The notes: generated from the sequence alone by a model not told the origin. DNA of 64,000 bases from Henriciella litoralis (GCF_002088935.1 NZ_NCSS01000006.1:248001-312000), one strand, 5' to 3'; shown: positions 35,826 to 44,310, numbered from the stretch's first letter. Numbers and translations: made by a program.

Positions 35826-36383
35826 ATGAAAAAACACATCCGTAAGAGCCTTGTTGTCGGCAGTGCCATGATGGCTCTCGGTGCCGCGCACGCGCACGCG
35901 CAGGTACAGGTCGAACAGATCGGCACAGTGTCGATTAGTCTGTGCGATGCAGGGGTCCTCACGAAACTCAGCGGAGATGACCTTCGTGCCGCACTGATCA
36001 AAAATCTCCGGATCAAGCCCGGCAGGGGCGTTGAGGAAGGCCGACTTTACATGGCCAGGATCGAGGACGGTAAGGTCAGGGATATTTTTGTTTCCGAGAC
36101 TTTTTCGGCCGCTCCCAAAAAAGGTAGCGAGGCCGGTTTCTTCCCCGGCGACATGTACTTTCCGGGCGATATGTATTTCCCTGGCGATATGTATTTTCCC
36201 GGGGACGTCTACTTTCCGGGCGACATGTATTATCCGGAAAAAGAGCGTAAAAGCGCTGTTAAAAAGGCAGCGGAGGCATCCTTCGTTCGAGCGTCCCAAA
36301 AAGATGGCTGGTTCTTTATCGTCATCGCGGAGAAGGGGATGGCGCAAGCCTCCGGTATGACCGTGGCTTCAAAGGGAAAGTGA
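35826..36383 (+). CDS. Secreted protein with five tandem FPGDMY hexapeptide repeats
   Basis: 185 residues; no family recognised. A signal peptide (MKKHIRKSLVVGSAMMALGA, cut after AHAHA) precedes a small domain at about 27-100 (VEQIGTVSISLCDAG ... RLYMARIEDGKVRDIFVSE). Residues 106-135 are five exact-phase hexapeptides FPGDMY (fourth unit FPGDVY), then YPE and a C-terminal part with Lys-rich and WFFIVIAEKG segments. GAAGGT lies 8 nt before the ATG. Its stop overlaps the next gene's GTG start, so the two are translationally coupled. It is probably periplasmic; role unknown. Confidence 0.8.
   Translation: MKKHIRKSLVVGSAMMALGAAHAHAQVQVEQIGTVSISLCDAGVLTKLSGDDLRAALIKNLRIKPGRGVEEGRLYMARIEDGKVRDIFVSETFSAAPKKGSEAGFFPGDMYFPGDMYFPGDMYFPGDVYFPGDMYYPEKERKSAVKKAAEASFVRASQKDGWFFIVIAEKGMAQASGMTVASKGK
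36141..36230 (+). repeat. Five 18-bp in-frame tandem repeats (FPGDMY)
   Basis: Five contiguous 18-bp units, each TTY-CCN-GGN-GAY-RTS-TAY. The units differ at third codon positions, but only one amino acid changes (Met to Val in unit four). Conservation is therefore at protein level. Confidence 0.95.
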
Positions 36384-37309
36384 CCCTGCACGCTGTTATC
36401 ATGGGCGCGGGGCTTGCCGGACTTTCGGTGGCCCTGCGCCTAAGGCAGATCGGTCTTGACCTGACAGTGCTGGACCGGCGTGAGCGGACCACATCGCCGG
36501 TCTCTCACTCTTTCGCGCATCGCCTCTCACGCGATACGTTGCGGGGCATCCTCTCCGACCCTCTCGTTGATCTGGCCATTCCGGTCTTTCCGCATCGCCT
36601 GTCCGTCCTCTTGCTGGAGAAGCTGGCAGCTGAGGGGATCTCGCCGCAGTATCAGGCCCCGGTCCAACATGTCGACTGGTCCCGCAGAGCGCTCATGGTT
36701 GGCGGCGAGGAACAGACATTTGATCTTCTCATCGACGCCACGGGGGCCGCCCGCGCCGGTCTGCGCCGTCTTCCCGGCGATACAGAAGTGACAATCGAAG
36801 CGATCGATCAGGCGTCGATCACTTATGCCATCGAGCTGCAACGCTCTGGCAATCTGCATCCGAAATCAGGCCTGTCCCGCGTCGGCGATGTGGGCCTGGC
36901 ATGCCTCTTCGATGAGAGCGACGCCTGCCTGACGGCCGGCATGAGAGGGCGTACGGCACGGACGCCCGAGGCGCTTTGCCAGATTGCAGATATGGTGTTC
37001 GGGGCGCGCCTTGTGCCAGTAAGCCCTGAAACCGTCAGGACATATGCGTTTCGTGAAATGACTCGGCTCATTCTCGATGGCCCTGACGATCTGTCTTTCG
37101 TCTCCATAGGCGATGCGCTTCTGCAGACCGATCCGGTCTTCGGCATGGGTCTGCAATCCCTGGCGATGCAGCTTGATGTTATCGAAGCCTATTTCTCAGG
37201 AGCCGATACGCCGTGCGAGTCCTGGCAAGTGCTCCGCGAGGAGATGGAGTCCGCTGTTCTACCCATCTGGCAGGGCCAAGTTTTTGCCGGAGCGCTCCAG
37301 GCCGGGTGA
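36380..37309 (+). CDS. Short FAD-dependent monooxygenase-like protein
   Basis: 309 residues, shorter than the usual 370-400 of class A flavoprotein monooxygenases. N-terminal FAD dinucleotide motif GAGLAGLSVALRL (9-21) followed by the acidic VLDRRE; second FAD motif SIGDALLQTDPVFGMGLQS near 255-273. LIDATGAARAGLR lies between. There is no NADPH-site DG motif that I can see with confidence. GTG start inside a GTGA overlap with the hexapeptide-repeat gene. Substrate unknown; the coupling suggests it acts in the same process as the upstream gene. Confidence 0.78.
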   Translation: MTLHAVIMGAGLAGLSVALRLRQIGLDLTVLDRRERTTSPVSHSFAHRLSRDTLRGILSDPLVDLAIPVFPHRLSVLLLEKLAAEGISPQYQAPVQHVDWSRRALMVGGEEQTFDLLIDATGAARAGLRRLPGDTEVTIEAIDQASITYAIELQRSGNLHPKSGLSRVGDVGLACLFDESDACLTAGMRGRTARTPEALCQIADMVFGARLVPVSPETVRTYAFREMTRLILDGPDDLSFVSIGDALLQTDPVFGMGLQSLAMQLDVIEAYFSGADTPCESWQVLREEMESAVLPIWQGQVFAGALQAG

Positions 37310-37345
37310 GCCAGCCATGAGCGCTCCGGCGCCGGTTTACGGTGT

Positions 37346-38332
37346 TCAGACCGTTTGTGGTGTTTGAGCCTCTGGCGCGGGTTTCTTTCCTGCCCAGCTG
37401 GCTGCTTTCTGCTGAAGTTTCGAGAACTTGCCCGACAGGTTCTCCAGCCGTGCCTGCCATTCAGGGTCCGGTGTCTGACCTTCGATAGCCTTGAAGTAGA
37501 CCTGCATCATGCATGTAATCGCCAGCGGCTCTATCAGGGCGGCCTTGATGGCCCAGGCAAATATGAACGCAAAGATCACGCCGCCAGCAGACCATGCGCC
37601 GGGCAGGAACCATACAAGGGCTGCTGCAGGCGCAAGCAGCAGAAGAAAGATCAGGAATGACAGGACGTAGACGAAGAACGCCAGCCAGGCCGCGTTCTTG
37701 AGCATCAGCTTGTGATTCTGACCATAATAGACGAGGGCTTCCTTTGCCGAGCCCCATGGATTGTCGCTTTGCGTACGGATGGCAAAAGCAAGAATGATTT
37801 CATCTGCAAAGCCGACGGCGATCTTCAGAAAGGCCCGGATGACACCAACAACATTCCGGATGCCGGGAATGGGCAGGAAGGATGCAATGCCTTCGATCAA
37901 TCCGGTAATCGCGGACAGCACGCCCTTGACCAGCTGGTCGATGCCAAAAAGGACCGACGACTGCACGAACCGCTCCTTCACGATGCTCGCCCCATAGGTG
38001 ATCTGGTTCTTGCCGGTCGGGATCTCCTCTCCGTCCATCAGCTTGATAAGAACGGCAATATGCGCGGCCTTGACCTGGTAGAGGATAAACTCACGGGCAA
38101 GATAGATTGCCCCGCCGGTTAAGCCGAGACCGATCAGCGAGCCCCACATGGCGCCCGCGGGGCGGCCATCCGGACCGGAAAATCCACCAATGCCCCATCC
38201 AACTCCGCCGGATATCCCGGTGATCAGAACAGTTGCAACGGCGATTCCGCCATAGATAGCGGCGCGAAGTAAAAGGTATGGTGCGGTTCGAGCCATAAGG
38301 CCGAAAGCACCGGAAAGACTGAAATTCCACAC
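37346..38332 (-). CDS. Uncharacterised multi-pass membrane protein
   Basis: 328 residues, about six TM segments: near 15-40, 62-82, a re-entrant or helical set around 135-185, and two or three helices in 205-275. A Gly-rich first loop (GISGGVGWGIGGFSG) and a soluble, Lys/Ala/Pro-rich C-terminal tail (KLQQKAASWAGKKPAPEA) are seen. No family recognised. The GTG start has AGGAG 7 nt upstream. It follows the lipoprotein gene by 31 bp on the same strand, probably co-transcribed. Confidence 0.72.
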   Translation of the reverse strand: MWNFSLSGAFGLMARTAPYLLLRAAIYGGIAVATVLITGISGGVGWGIGGFSGPDGRPAGAMWGSLIGLGLTGGAIYLAREFILYQVKAAHIAVLIKLMDGEEIPTGKNQITYGASIVKERFVQSSVLFGIDQLVKGVLSAITGLIEGIASFLPIPGIRNVVGVIRAFLKIAVGFADEIILAFAIRTQSDNPWGSAKEALVYYGQNHKLMLKNAAWLAFFVYVLSFLIFLLLLAPAAALVWFLPGAWSAGGVIFAFIFAWAIKAALIEPLAITCMMQVYFKAIEGQTPDPEWQARLENLSGKFSKLQQKAASWAGKKPAPEAQTPQTV

Positions 38333-38363
38333 GGGCAGCTCCTGTATTTCGGGATTTGGAAGG

Positions 38364-38801
38364 TCAGGGTTTCCAGCCGGTGACGGTGCGGAAAGGGGTG
38401 CTTATGTCGCCGGACTGGCCGCGCAAATCGAGCGCATAATTCATCATCTTGCGCACATCCGTGCCCGATACGCATGAGTAGGTGAGGGCATCTCCTTCCC
38501 CCAGCGGGTAGTAGGTGCGGTCAAGCGATTCCACCTTCGTCTTGAAGGCTGCTGCCATCTCTTCATTCGTGCGAGGCTCAGTCATCTCGATGAGCTCGGA
38601 AAGATAATTCACCCTGTCGCTTGTCATCTGGCAGACGAAAAAGACGCTCTGCCCACGCGTTTTCTTCGTGGCCGGTTTCGACGTTTCTGCCGTGGACGCG
38701 GCCGGTGCATCTTGCGCCGCCTGGCTGCCGGTTTCTTCGTCCTTGCATCCGGCGAATGCCAGAATGGCGAGGGATAGGGGGAGTAGAAGAAACTTGTTCA
38801 T
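38364..38801 (-). CDS. Uncharacterised lipoprotein
   Basis: About 145 residues. Signal peptide MNKFLLLPLSLAILAFAGC with lipobox AFAG-C, then an Ala/Thr/Ser linker and a small domain with two further Cys residues (FFVCQMTSD and LTYSCVSG) that could form a disulfide. No family recognised. AAGGAC lies 7 nt before the ATG, which also opens the lipoprotein signal; longer upstream starts lack support. Likely operon with the membrane protein downstream. Confidence 0.75.
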   Translation of the reverse strand: MNKFLLLPLSLAILAFAGCKDEETGSQAAQDAPAASTAETSKPATKKTRGQSVFFVCQMTSDRVNYLSELIEMTEPRTNEEMAAAFKTKVESLDRTYYPLGEGDALTYSCVSGTDVRKMMNYALDLRGQSGDISTPFRTVTGWKP

Positions 38802-39103
38802 GAGCTTGTCCTTTTTCCGTTGGGTTCTGTTCCTTCCACGCAGAAGCGGGCAAAAGCCGGACAAGCCAATCAAGCTTTTTTGAATTTTTTCATTCTGCTT
38901 GGGGTAGATTGCTCTGCGCAGACGGGAGGCAGGACGTGACGAAACACTGCTCAAGTGGCCTCGCGTCAATCTGGCCGCGACTGGAGAAATGAGTCGCAGG
39001 CGGAGGAGGCCGTGCAAGAGGTTGCTTAATTCTCTTGGAGTTTGCTCGCCTATATCCCCCGTCAGTGTGACGGAGGAGGGGGCTACTATTCAATTTGCAT
39101 GAA
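38802..39103. other. Intergenic region between lipoprotein gene and tRNA-Val
   Basis: About 300 bp without a supportable gene. It should hold the promoter of the lipoprotein/membrane-protein operon. An A/T-rich stretch (CTTTTTTGAATTTTTTC) lies about 75 bp from the lipoprotein start. I see no clear promoter boxes or terminator. Confidence 0.5.
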
Positions 39104-39178
39104 TGGTGGGCGATACTGGGATTGAACCAGTGACCCCTGCCGTGTGAAGGCAGTGCTCTACCGCTGAGCTAATCGCCC
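39104..39178 (-). tRNA. tRNA-Val (anticodon CAC)
   Basis: Reverse-strand sequence folds as a full 75-nt cloverleaf: acceptor GGGCGAT/ATCGCCC, D arm GCTCAGCGGTAGAGC, anticodon stem CTGCC/GGCAG around loop TTCACAC (anticodon CAC), T arm ACTGG-TTCAATC-CCAGT, discriminator A and an encoded CCA. It reads GUG codons. Confidence 0.96.
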
Positions 39179-39680
39179 GAGATTCGGGAAAACGGGTCTT
39201 ACTTAGCCTATCGATTGGGGTCAATCACCGACTGCACTGTCAAATATCTGGCGGCTGATCCATGATTTATCAGTATGGGAGCCATGTCTTTTTGCGGGCA
39301 CTATTTCTTTTGCAAATTTTGGTGCGACACATCGAAACACGGCGATGGTTTCTATTGCAACTAAATCAAATCACCGGTGGGCACTCAAATAGTGCATTAA
39401 AAACAACGCATATTGTGGCATTTTCATGCTTTTTGGCAGTTGCTTATGCTAAAAACAGCGAATGATGAACAACCATTCATCCTGAACATCTGTTCATATT
39501 CAAACCTTACTCGAATTTCACATGGGAAAAGGGTTGTGAAGGCGGTCGAGAGGCGTCATTTAAGCGTCACGAACGGAGCACGGACCCACAGTGTCTGCCC
39601 GTTACAAAAAGAAGCAAACGAAGGACAGGCAGGCTGGAGGACAACCTCCATGCATTGCTATTTAGCCTGGAGAGATTGAA
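39179..39680. other. AT-richer intergenic region upstream of an 82-codon gene
   Basis: About 500 bp with no supportable gene; visibly richer in A/T than its surroundings. It holds two neighbouring palindromes (one listed separately) and probably the promoter and long leader of the following small gene. Short open frames here have no ribosome site or convincing composition. Confidence 0.55.
39464..39496. promoter_or_regulatory. Pair of palindromes, possible operator
   Basis: GATGAA-N6-TTCATC is followed 1 bp later by TGAACA-TC-TGTTCA, a perfect inverted repeat. Both share a TGAA/TTCA core, suggesting two binding sites for one dimeric regulator about 190 bp upstream of the small gene. The regulator is unknown. 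Confidence 0.4.
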
Positions 39681-39929
39681 ATGAAAGACTGGTGTAACAC
39701 AGAAGGCGCACGTCGCCTTCGCGAGAAAATTCGTGAGTATTGGGCCGAACGTGGCTTCGAAGTTGACGTCGACCTGGTCGACGCAGGCTTCGTCCCTGCC
39801 ATGCGCAGCGCACGTACCGATCTGCGTAGCAACATGGTGAACGGCATGCCCCGCCGCCGCATTGCAAAAACGCAAGAAGAAGTGCGTACGTCCTACCGTC
39901 CTAACGACGCGATGGTTGAGGCGGCCTAA
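39681..39929 (+). CDS. Small conserved-type hypothetical protein
   Basis: 82 residues, soluble, mixed charge: REKIREYWAERGFEVDVDLVDAGF near 14-37 looks like a helix-strand unit, followed by a basic stretch (MPRRRIAKTQEE). GGAGAG precedes the ATG at good spacing. I do not know its function, though the codon usage and composition are those of a real gene. Its last 29 bp overlap the 3' end of convergent gph. Confidence 0.75.
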   Translation: MKDWCNTEGARRLREKIREYWAERGFEVDVDLVDAGFVPAMRSARTDLRSNMVNGMPRRRIAKTQEEVRTSYRPNDAMVEAA

Positions 39930-40602
39930 GCGCCAACTCCCGGATCAGGGCCGGAAGCTCGGCAAATGACGCAGCAGTTTTATCTGCTGACATTTCCGGG
40001 GCGGGCCCATATCCAAAACTGACAAATATGAAGGGCAGTCCGGCATTCCGGGCTGCCCTTTCGTCTGTCTGGCTGTCGCCAATCATGATGCTCTTTTCGA
40101 GATGACCGCCTGCGGCATCGAGCGTCTCGAGGATATGCCCGCCGTCGGGTTTTTTCTGTGCGACGGCATCGGCGCCACGAACCGCTTCAAACCACCGACT
40201 TAGTTCAAGGCCATCCAGGACCCTGATGGCCAGATCCTGCGTCTTGTTCGTGCAGACAGCGAATTGGGCGCCGCGTTCCGACAAGTTCTGCAGTGCTTTT
40301 TCGACGCCATCATATGGCCGGCTGAGGTCGCAGATATGCTGTCTGTAAAAGTCTAGAAACGAGCTCCAGACAGGCTCGATTTCGGCCTCATCCAGCGTAA
40401 TGCCTTGTGATGCGAGCCCTTCAACAATCATCGCTTTGGCCCCGTGCCCGATGAGGGAATCAATCACATCAAACGGGACTTCTGCGTAGCCGGCCTTAAC
40501 AAGGCAGTGGTTGAGGGCCCGGTGTAAATCCGGAGCGGTGTCGACCAGGGTTCCGTCGAGATCAAAGATGATCGTCCAGCCTTTCAGGTCACTGTCTGTC
40601 AT
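39901..40602 (-). CDS. gph: Phosphoglycolate phosphatase
   Basis: HAD-superfamily hydrolase removing phosphate from 2-phosphoglycolate, a by-product of oxidative DNA damage repair. 233 residues; motif I FDLDGTLVDT with nucleophile Asp near 14 and Asp16, motif II VCTNK, motif III with KKPDGGH and MIGDSQTDERAARNAG. GAGGAT precedes the ATG. It is divergent from glmU and its 3' end overlaps the small upstream-strand gene. Other HAD phosphatases are possible, but the sequence is close to Gph. Confidence 0.9.
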   Translation of the reverse strand: MTDSDLKGWTIIFDLDGTLVDTAPDLHRALNHCLVKAGYAEVPFDVIDSLIGHGAKAMIVEGLASQGITLDEAEIEPVWSSFLDFYRQHICDLSRPYDGVEKALQNLSERGAQFAVCTNKTQDLAIRVLDGLELSRWFEAVRGADAVAQKKPDGGHILETLDAAGGHLEKSIMIGDSQTDERAARNAGLPFIFVSFGYGPAPEMSADKTAASFAELPALIRELALRPPQPSRR

Positions 40603-40678
40603 TTCGCATCCTCTACCATCTCGCTTCGACTCGTCTGATGGTTTACGTCAGATGTCAAAGCAGAATGAGACCGAACGC

Positions 40679-42031
40679 ATGAAAGAACGGGCAGCAATCA
40701 TCCTGGCGGCCGGGCAGGGCACGCGCATGAAATCGGCGCTTCCAAAGGTGCTCCACAAGATCGGTGGCCGTCCCATGCTCGACTGGTCAATTGCGCTCGC
40801 GCGGAAAGTTGGCTGCACGCGTATCGTCACCGTGGTGAGTAAGGATTCGGATGCACTGTCTGCGCACGTCCTCAAAGCACTCGGGGATGGATCGGTTGCT
40901 GTACAAGATCCTCCGATGGGCACCGGACATGCGGTGCAGGCGGCGCATTCCAATATTCAAGGCTTCGATGGCCATGTGATCGTGCTCTACGGCGATACAC
41001 CGCTAATCTCTCCCGCTTCGGTCGAGGCTCTCTTCGAAAGCCTTGATGCGGGCGCGAAGGTTGGTGTGCTTGGTTTTGAGGCGGCTACGCCTGGCGCGTA
41101 CGGCCGGCTTGTGACCAATGACGAGGGTGACCTTGAAAAGATTGTGGAGGCCAAGGAAGCCACGCCGGAAGAGCTGGCCATTCAGCTCTGCAATTCCGGC
41201 GTGATGGCTGTCAGGTCCGGCGACCTCTTCCAGCTATTGGACGACGTCACAAATGATAATGCGAAAGGCGAGTATTATCTAACTGACATTGTTGGTCTGG
41301 CGCGCAAGAGCGGGGGAAGGTGTGCGGTTGTCAGGTGCCCCGAGAATGAAGTGATGGGGGTGAACTCCAAAGCTGAGCTGGCGCGCGCAGAGGCCGTGTT
41401 TCAGGCAGGCCGCCGGCAGGACATGCTGGACGCCGGCGTCACGCTAACGGGGCCGGAGACCGTGTTCTTCAGCTTCGATACCGAGATCGAGCCAGACGTT
41501 ATTGTCGAGCCGAACGTGGTCTTTGCGCCAAATGTACACGTCATGAAAGGCGCAACGATCCGGGCGTTCTCACATCTTGAGGGCGCGATCGTTCGCGAAG
41601 ATGCTGAGGTCGGGCCTTATGCGCGGCTTCGACCCGGCGCAGACATCGGGCGGGGCGCGAGGATTGGAAATTTTGTTGAAGTCAAAAAAACGCGGGTGGG
41701 TGATGGTGCAAAAGCCAATCACCTAGCCTATCTCGGCGATGGTTTCATTGGTGCGAACGCGAATATTGGTGCAGGTACCATCTTCTGTAATTATGATGGT
41801 TTTCTGAAGTACGAAACACGCATTGGAGAAGGCGCCTTTGTAGGCTCGAACAGCGCTCTGGTTGCGCCAGTTTCGGTAGGTGATGGCGCAATTGTGGGGT
41901 CCGGCTCCGTGATTACGGACGATGTCACGGCAGGCGCTCTTGCCGTCGGCAGGGGGCGTCAGATCGAGAAACAGGGTTGGGCCGAAGCATTCCGTTCGCG
42001 CAAGCGTGCAGAGAAAAAAGCCAAAGGCTAA
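40679..42031 (+). CDS. glmU: Bifunctional GlcNAc-1-P uridyltransferase / glucosamine-1-P acetyltransferase
   Basis: Makes UDP-GlcNAc for peptidoglycan and lipid A. About 450 residues: N-terminal uridyltransferase with ILAAGQGTRMKSALPKVLHKIGGRPM near 7-32 and YGDTPLI near 105, then from about 250 a left-handed beta helix with hexapeptide repeats carrying the acetyltransferase site (RPGADIGRGARIGNFVEVKK). The start MKERAAII is chosen because it gives the usual length; an ATG 27 bases earlier is possible. It lies 13 bp upstream of rpiA. Confidence 0.95.
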   Translation: MKERAAIILAAGQGTRMKSALPKVLHKIGGRPMLDWSIALARKVGCTRIVTVVSKDSDALSAHVLKALGDGSVAVQDPPMGTGHAVQAAHSNIQGFDGHVIVLYGDTPLISPASVEALFESLDAGAKVGVLGFEAATPGAYGRLVTNDEGDLEKIVEAKEATPEELAIQLCNSGVMAVRSGDLFQLLDDVTNDNAKGEYYLTDIVGLARKSGGRCAVVRCPENEVMGVNSKAELARAEAVFQAGRRQDMLDAGVTLTGPETVFFSFDTEIEPDVIVEPNVVFAPNVHVMKGATIRAFSHLEGAIVREDAEVGPYARLRPGADIGRGARIGNFVEVKKTRVGDGAKANHLAYLGDGFIGANANIGAGTIFCNYDGFLKYETRIGEGAFVGSNSALVAPVSVGDGAIVGSGSVITDDVTAGALAVGRGRQIEKQGWAEAFRSRKRAEKKAKG

Positions 42032-42044
42032 AGGAGGCGCGAGA

Positions 42045-42743
42045 ATGGCGTTCGAACGAGAAAAAGAAAATGCCGCAGTCGCGGCGCTCGAATTTGTCGA
42101 AGACGGCATGACGATCGGGCTTGGCACAGGCTCCACAGCAAAATTCTTTGTGGAAGCGCTGGCCGAAGAGGTCGCTGATGGCCTGATGGTCAAAGGTGTA
42201 CCGACCAGCGAGGAAACACGGCGTCTGGCCGAGTCGCTGGGCATAACGCTGCTTCCGGTTGAGCAGGTCGATAGAATTCACGTCACGGTCGATGGCGCGG
42301 ACGAAGTCGATGGAGATGCGCAGCTGATCAAAGGCGGTGGGGCGGCGTTGCTGCGCGAGAAGATTATCGCAAATGCCAGCGACCTGATGATTGTCATCGC
42401 AGATCCGTCAAAGCAGGTTGAAGTGCTTGGTGCCTTTCCGCTGCCTGTGGAAGTGACCCCATTTGGTTTCACGATCACAGCGAAGAAAGTTTACGACGCG
42501 CTTCAGGCGGCAGGCGTCAATCGCCCGAGGATTGAAGTGCGGACAGGTGGTGGCAACAAACCTGTGATCACCGATGGCGGAAATTTCATCCTGGATTGTC
42601 GCTGCTCTGTTATTCCGGATGTGCCCAAAGCGGCAGCGTTGCTGTCGACGATACCGGGTGTCGTAGAACATGGGCTTTTCATCGGACTGGCAAGAACAGT
42701 GATCATCGGCAGCGATGATGGGGCATCGATATTTGAATACTGA
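42045..42743 (+). CDS. rpiA: Ribose-5-phosphate isomerase A
   Basis: Interconverts ribose-5-phosphate and ribulose-5-phosphate in the pentose phosphate pathway. 232 residues. Signature GLGTGSTAKFFVEAL near 25-39, VDGADEVD near 83-90 and KGGGAALLREK near 95-105 with the catalytic Glu/Lys. An ideal AAGGAGG lies 7 nt before the ATG, which rules out longer upstream starts. It follows glmU and precedes gor, the same order as in many Alphaproteobacteria. Confidence 0.96.
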   Translation: MAFEREKENAAVAALEFVEDGMTIGLGTGSTAKFFVEALAEEVADGLMVKGVPTSEETRRLAESLGITLLPVEQVDRIHVTVDGADEVDGDAQLIKGGGAALLREKIIANASDLMIVIADPSKQVEVLGAFPLPVEVTPFGFTITAKKVYDALQAAGVNRPRIEVRTGGGNKPVITDGGNFILDCRCSVIPDVPKAAALLSTIPGVVEHGLFIGLARTVIIGSDDGASIFEY

Positions 42744-42796
42744 GCCCCGTAGGGCCATATGGCCGACCTCAAACAAGATTATAGAGGTAAGCCTGC

Positions 42797-44197
42797 ATGT
42801 CCGACACAAGCTATGACTACGACCTATTTGTTATCGGTGCTGGATCGGGTGGTGTAAGGGCCGCACGTATCGCGGCGCAGGCCGGCGCCAGGGTCGCGGT
42901 CGCAGAAGAGTACCGGATCGGCGGAACCTGCGTCATTCGCGGATGTGTGCCCAAGAAGTTCATGGTCTATGCAAGCGACTATGGCACCAAGATCGATGAA
43001 GCCAAAAAGTATGGCTGGAAGGTCGAGAAGGGTGGTTTTGATTTTCCGGAATTCATGTCGAACATGAATGCTGAGGTCGATCGCCTTTCCGGCATTTATC
43101 TCCGCAATCTTGCGAATGCCGGCGTCGACGTTTTTGAAGAGCGCGCTGAGTTTGAGGACGCAAATACGATTGTGTTGTCCAATAGCGGCAAGCGCTTCAA
43201 AGCGGAAAAAATCCTTATCGCGACCGGCGGAACGCCTTGGCGGCCGTCCCCCGACGAACTTCCGGGGGTTGAGCACACCATTACATCGAATGAGATCTTC
43301 CAACTCGAAACCTTGCCCAAGCACATTGTGATTGCTGGCGGAGGCTACATCGCCTGTGAGTTTGCGCACATCTTCGCGGGGCTGGGCGTTGAAACATGCC
43401 TCGTCTACCGCGGAGACACCGTGCTGAATGGATTTGACTGGGACGTTCGCACAGCAGTGCATGAAGGCCTGAAAGACGCAGGCGTACGCGTCATCACATC
43501 TACCGTTTTTGAAGAGATCAAAGAAGTTGATGGAGAGGCATGTCCCTATTGCATCACCTTGTCGAACGGCATGGAGTTGAATGCCGACGTGATCATGATG
43601 GCGACGGGGCGCCGGGCTGCGACCGATGGTCTTGGTTGCGATAAGGCAGGCGTGAGCCTCGATAGCCGAGGTGGCGTGATTGTTGACGAAGCATCTCGCT
43701 CGAGCGTTCCGAACATCTTTGCTGTTGGCGACGTGACCAATCGAATCGAACTGACGCCGGTTGCCATTCGTGAAGGACACGCATTCGCCGACACGATGTT
43801 CGGCGGCAAGGATTGGTCATTCGATCATGACAATGTTGCGTCTGCCGTTTTCACGCAGCCTGAAGTCGGAACTGTCGGCATGACAGAGGCTGAAGCGCGC
43901 AAGGCATTCGACGAGGTTGATATCTACAAGACGCGCTTCAAGCCAATGAAGACGGCGCTTCACGGCGGAAGTGAACGTGTTCTCATCAAGCTGGTCGTCA
44001 ACGCGGCTGACCAGAAAGTCGTTGGCGTTCACATCGTCAGCCCCGATGCCGGCGAGATGATCCAGATGATTGGTGTAGCCATCAAGATGGGCGCCACGAA
44101 GGAAGACTTTGACAGGACGTGTGCTGTGCATCCGACGATCGCTGAGGAGATCGTGACGTTGCGCCAGAAATGGGTGCCGGAAACCAGTCCCGCCTAG
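42797..44197 (+). CDS. gor: Glutathione-disulfide reductase
   Basis: FAD enzyme reducing GSSG with NADPH. 466 residues. FAD site FVIGAGSGGVRAARIA at 11-26, redox pair Cys45/Cys50 in GGTCVIRGCVPKKF, NADPH region GGGYIACEFAHIF, and the C-terminal active-site His/Glu in CAVHPTIAEEIV. It lacks any trypanothione-type extension. It follows rpiA after 53 bp with GAGGTAAG before the ATG. Works with gshA and the peroxiredoxin in this window. Confidence 0.96.
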   Translation: MSDTSYDYDLFVIGAGSGGVRAARIAAQAGARVAVAEEYRIGGTCVIRGCVPKKFMVYASDYGTKIDEAKKYGWKVEKGGFDFPEFMSNMNAEVDRLSGIYLRNLANAGVDVFEERAEFEDANTIVLSNSGKRFKAEKILIATGGTPWRPSPDELPGVEHTITSNEIFQLETLPKHIVIAGGGYIACEFAHIFAGLGVETCLVYRGDTVLNGFDWDVRTAVHEGLKDAGVRVITSTVFEEIKEVDGEACPYCITLSNGMELNADVIMMATGRRAATDGLGCDKAGVSLDSRGGVIVDEASRSSVPNIFAVGDVTNRIELTPVAIREGHAFADTMFGGKDWSFDHDNVASAVFTQPEVGTVGMTEAEARKAFDEVDIYKTRFKPMKTALHGGSERVLIKLVVNAADQKVVGVHIVSPDAGEMIQMIGVAIKMGATKEDFDRTCAVHPTIAEEIVTLRQKWVPETSPA

Positions 44198-44310
44198 CCG
44201 TTCGAGCACTCAATTTTTGCACTGCTGGAAACCCGCAATGTAAGTGCAGGCCATGCTAGAACTTGTCTGCCATCCGCCATTGTGTTTAAGACGCGCGGTT
44301 CAGGAGACCG

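Noticed and set aside
36141-36230. Repeat array as a CRISPR
   Set aside because: Units are contiguous 18-bp coding repeats without spacers, and no cas gene is nearby.
39483-39496. TGAACATCTGTTCA as a LexA box
   Set aside because: Alphaproteobacterial LexA sites are usually GTTC-N7-GTTC direct repeats; this is an inverted repeat with a 2-bp centre.
42824-43780. 318-codon minus-strand frame opposite gor
   Set aside because: gor has all its cofactor and redox motifs; the antisense frame has none.
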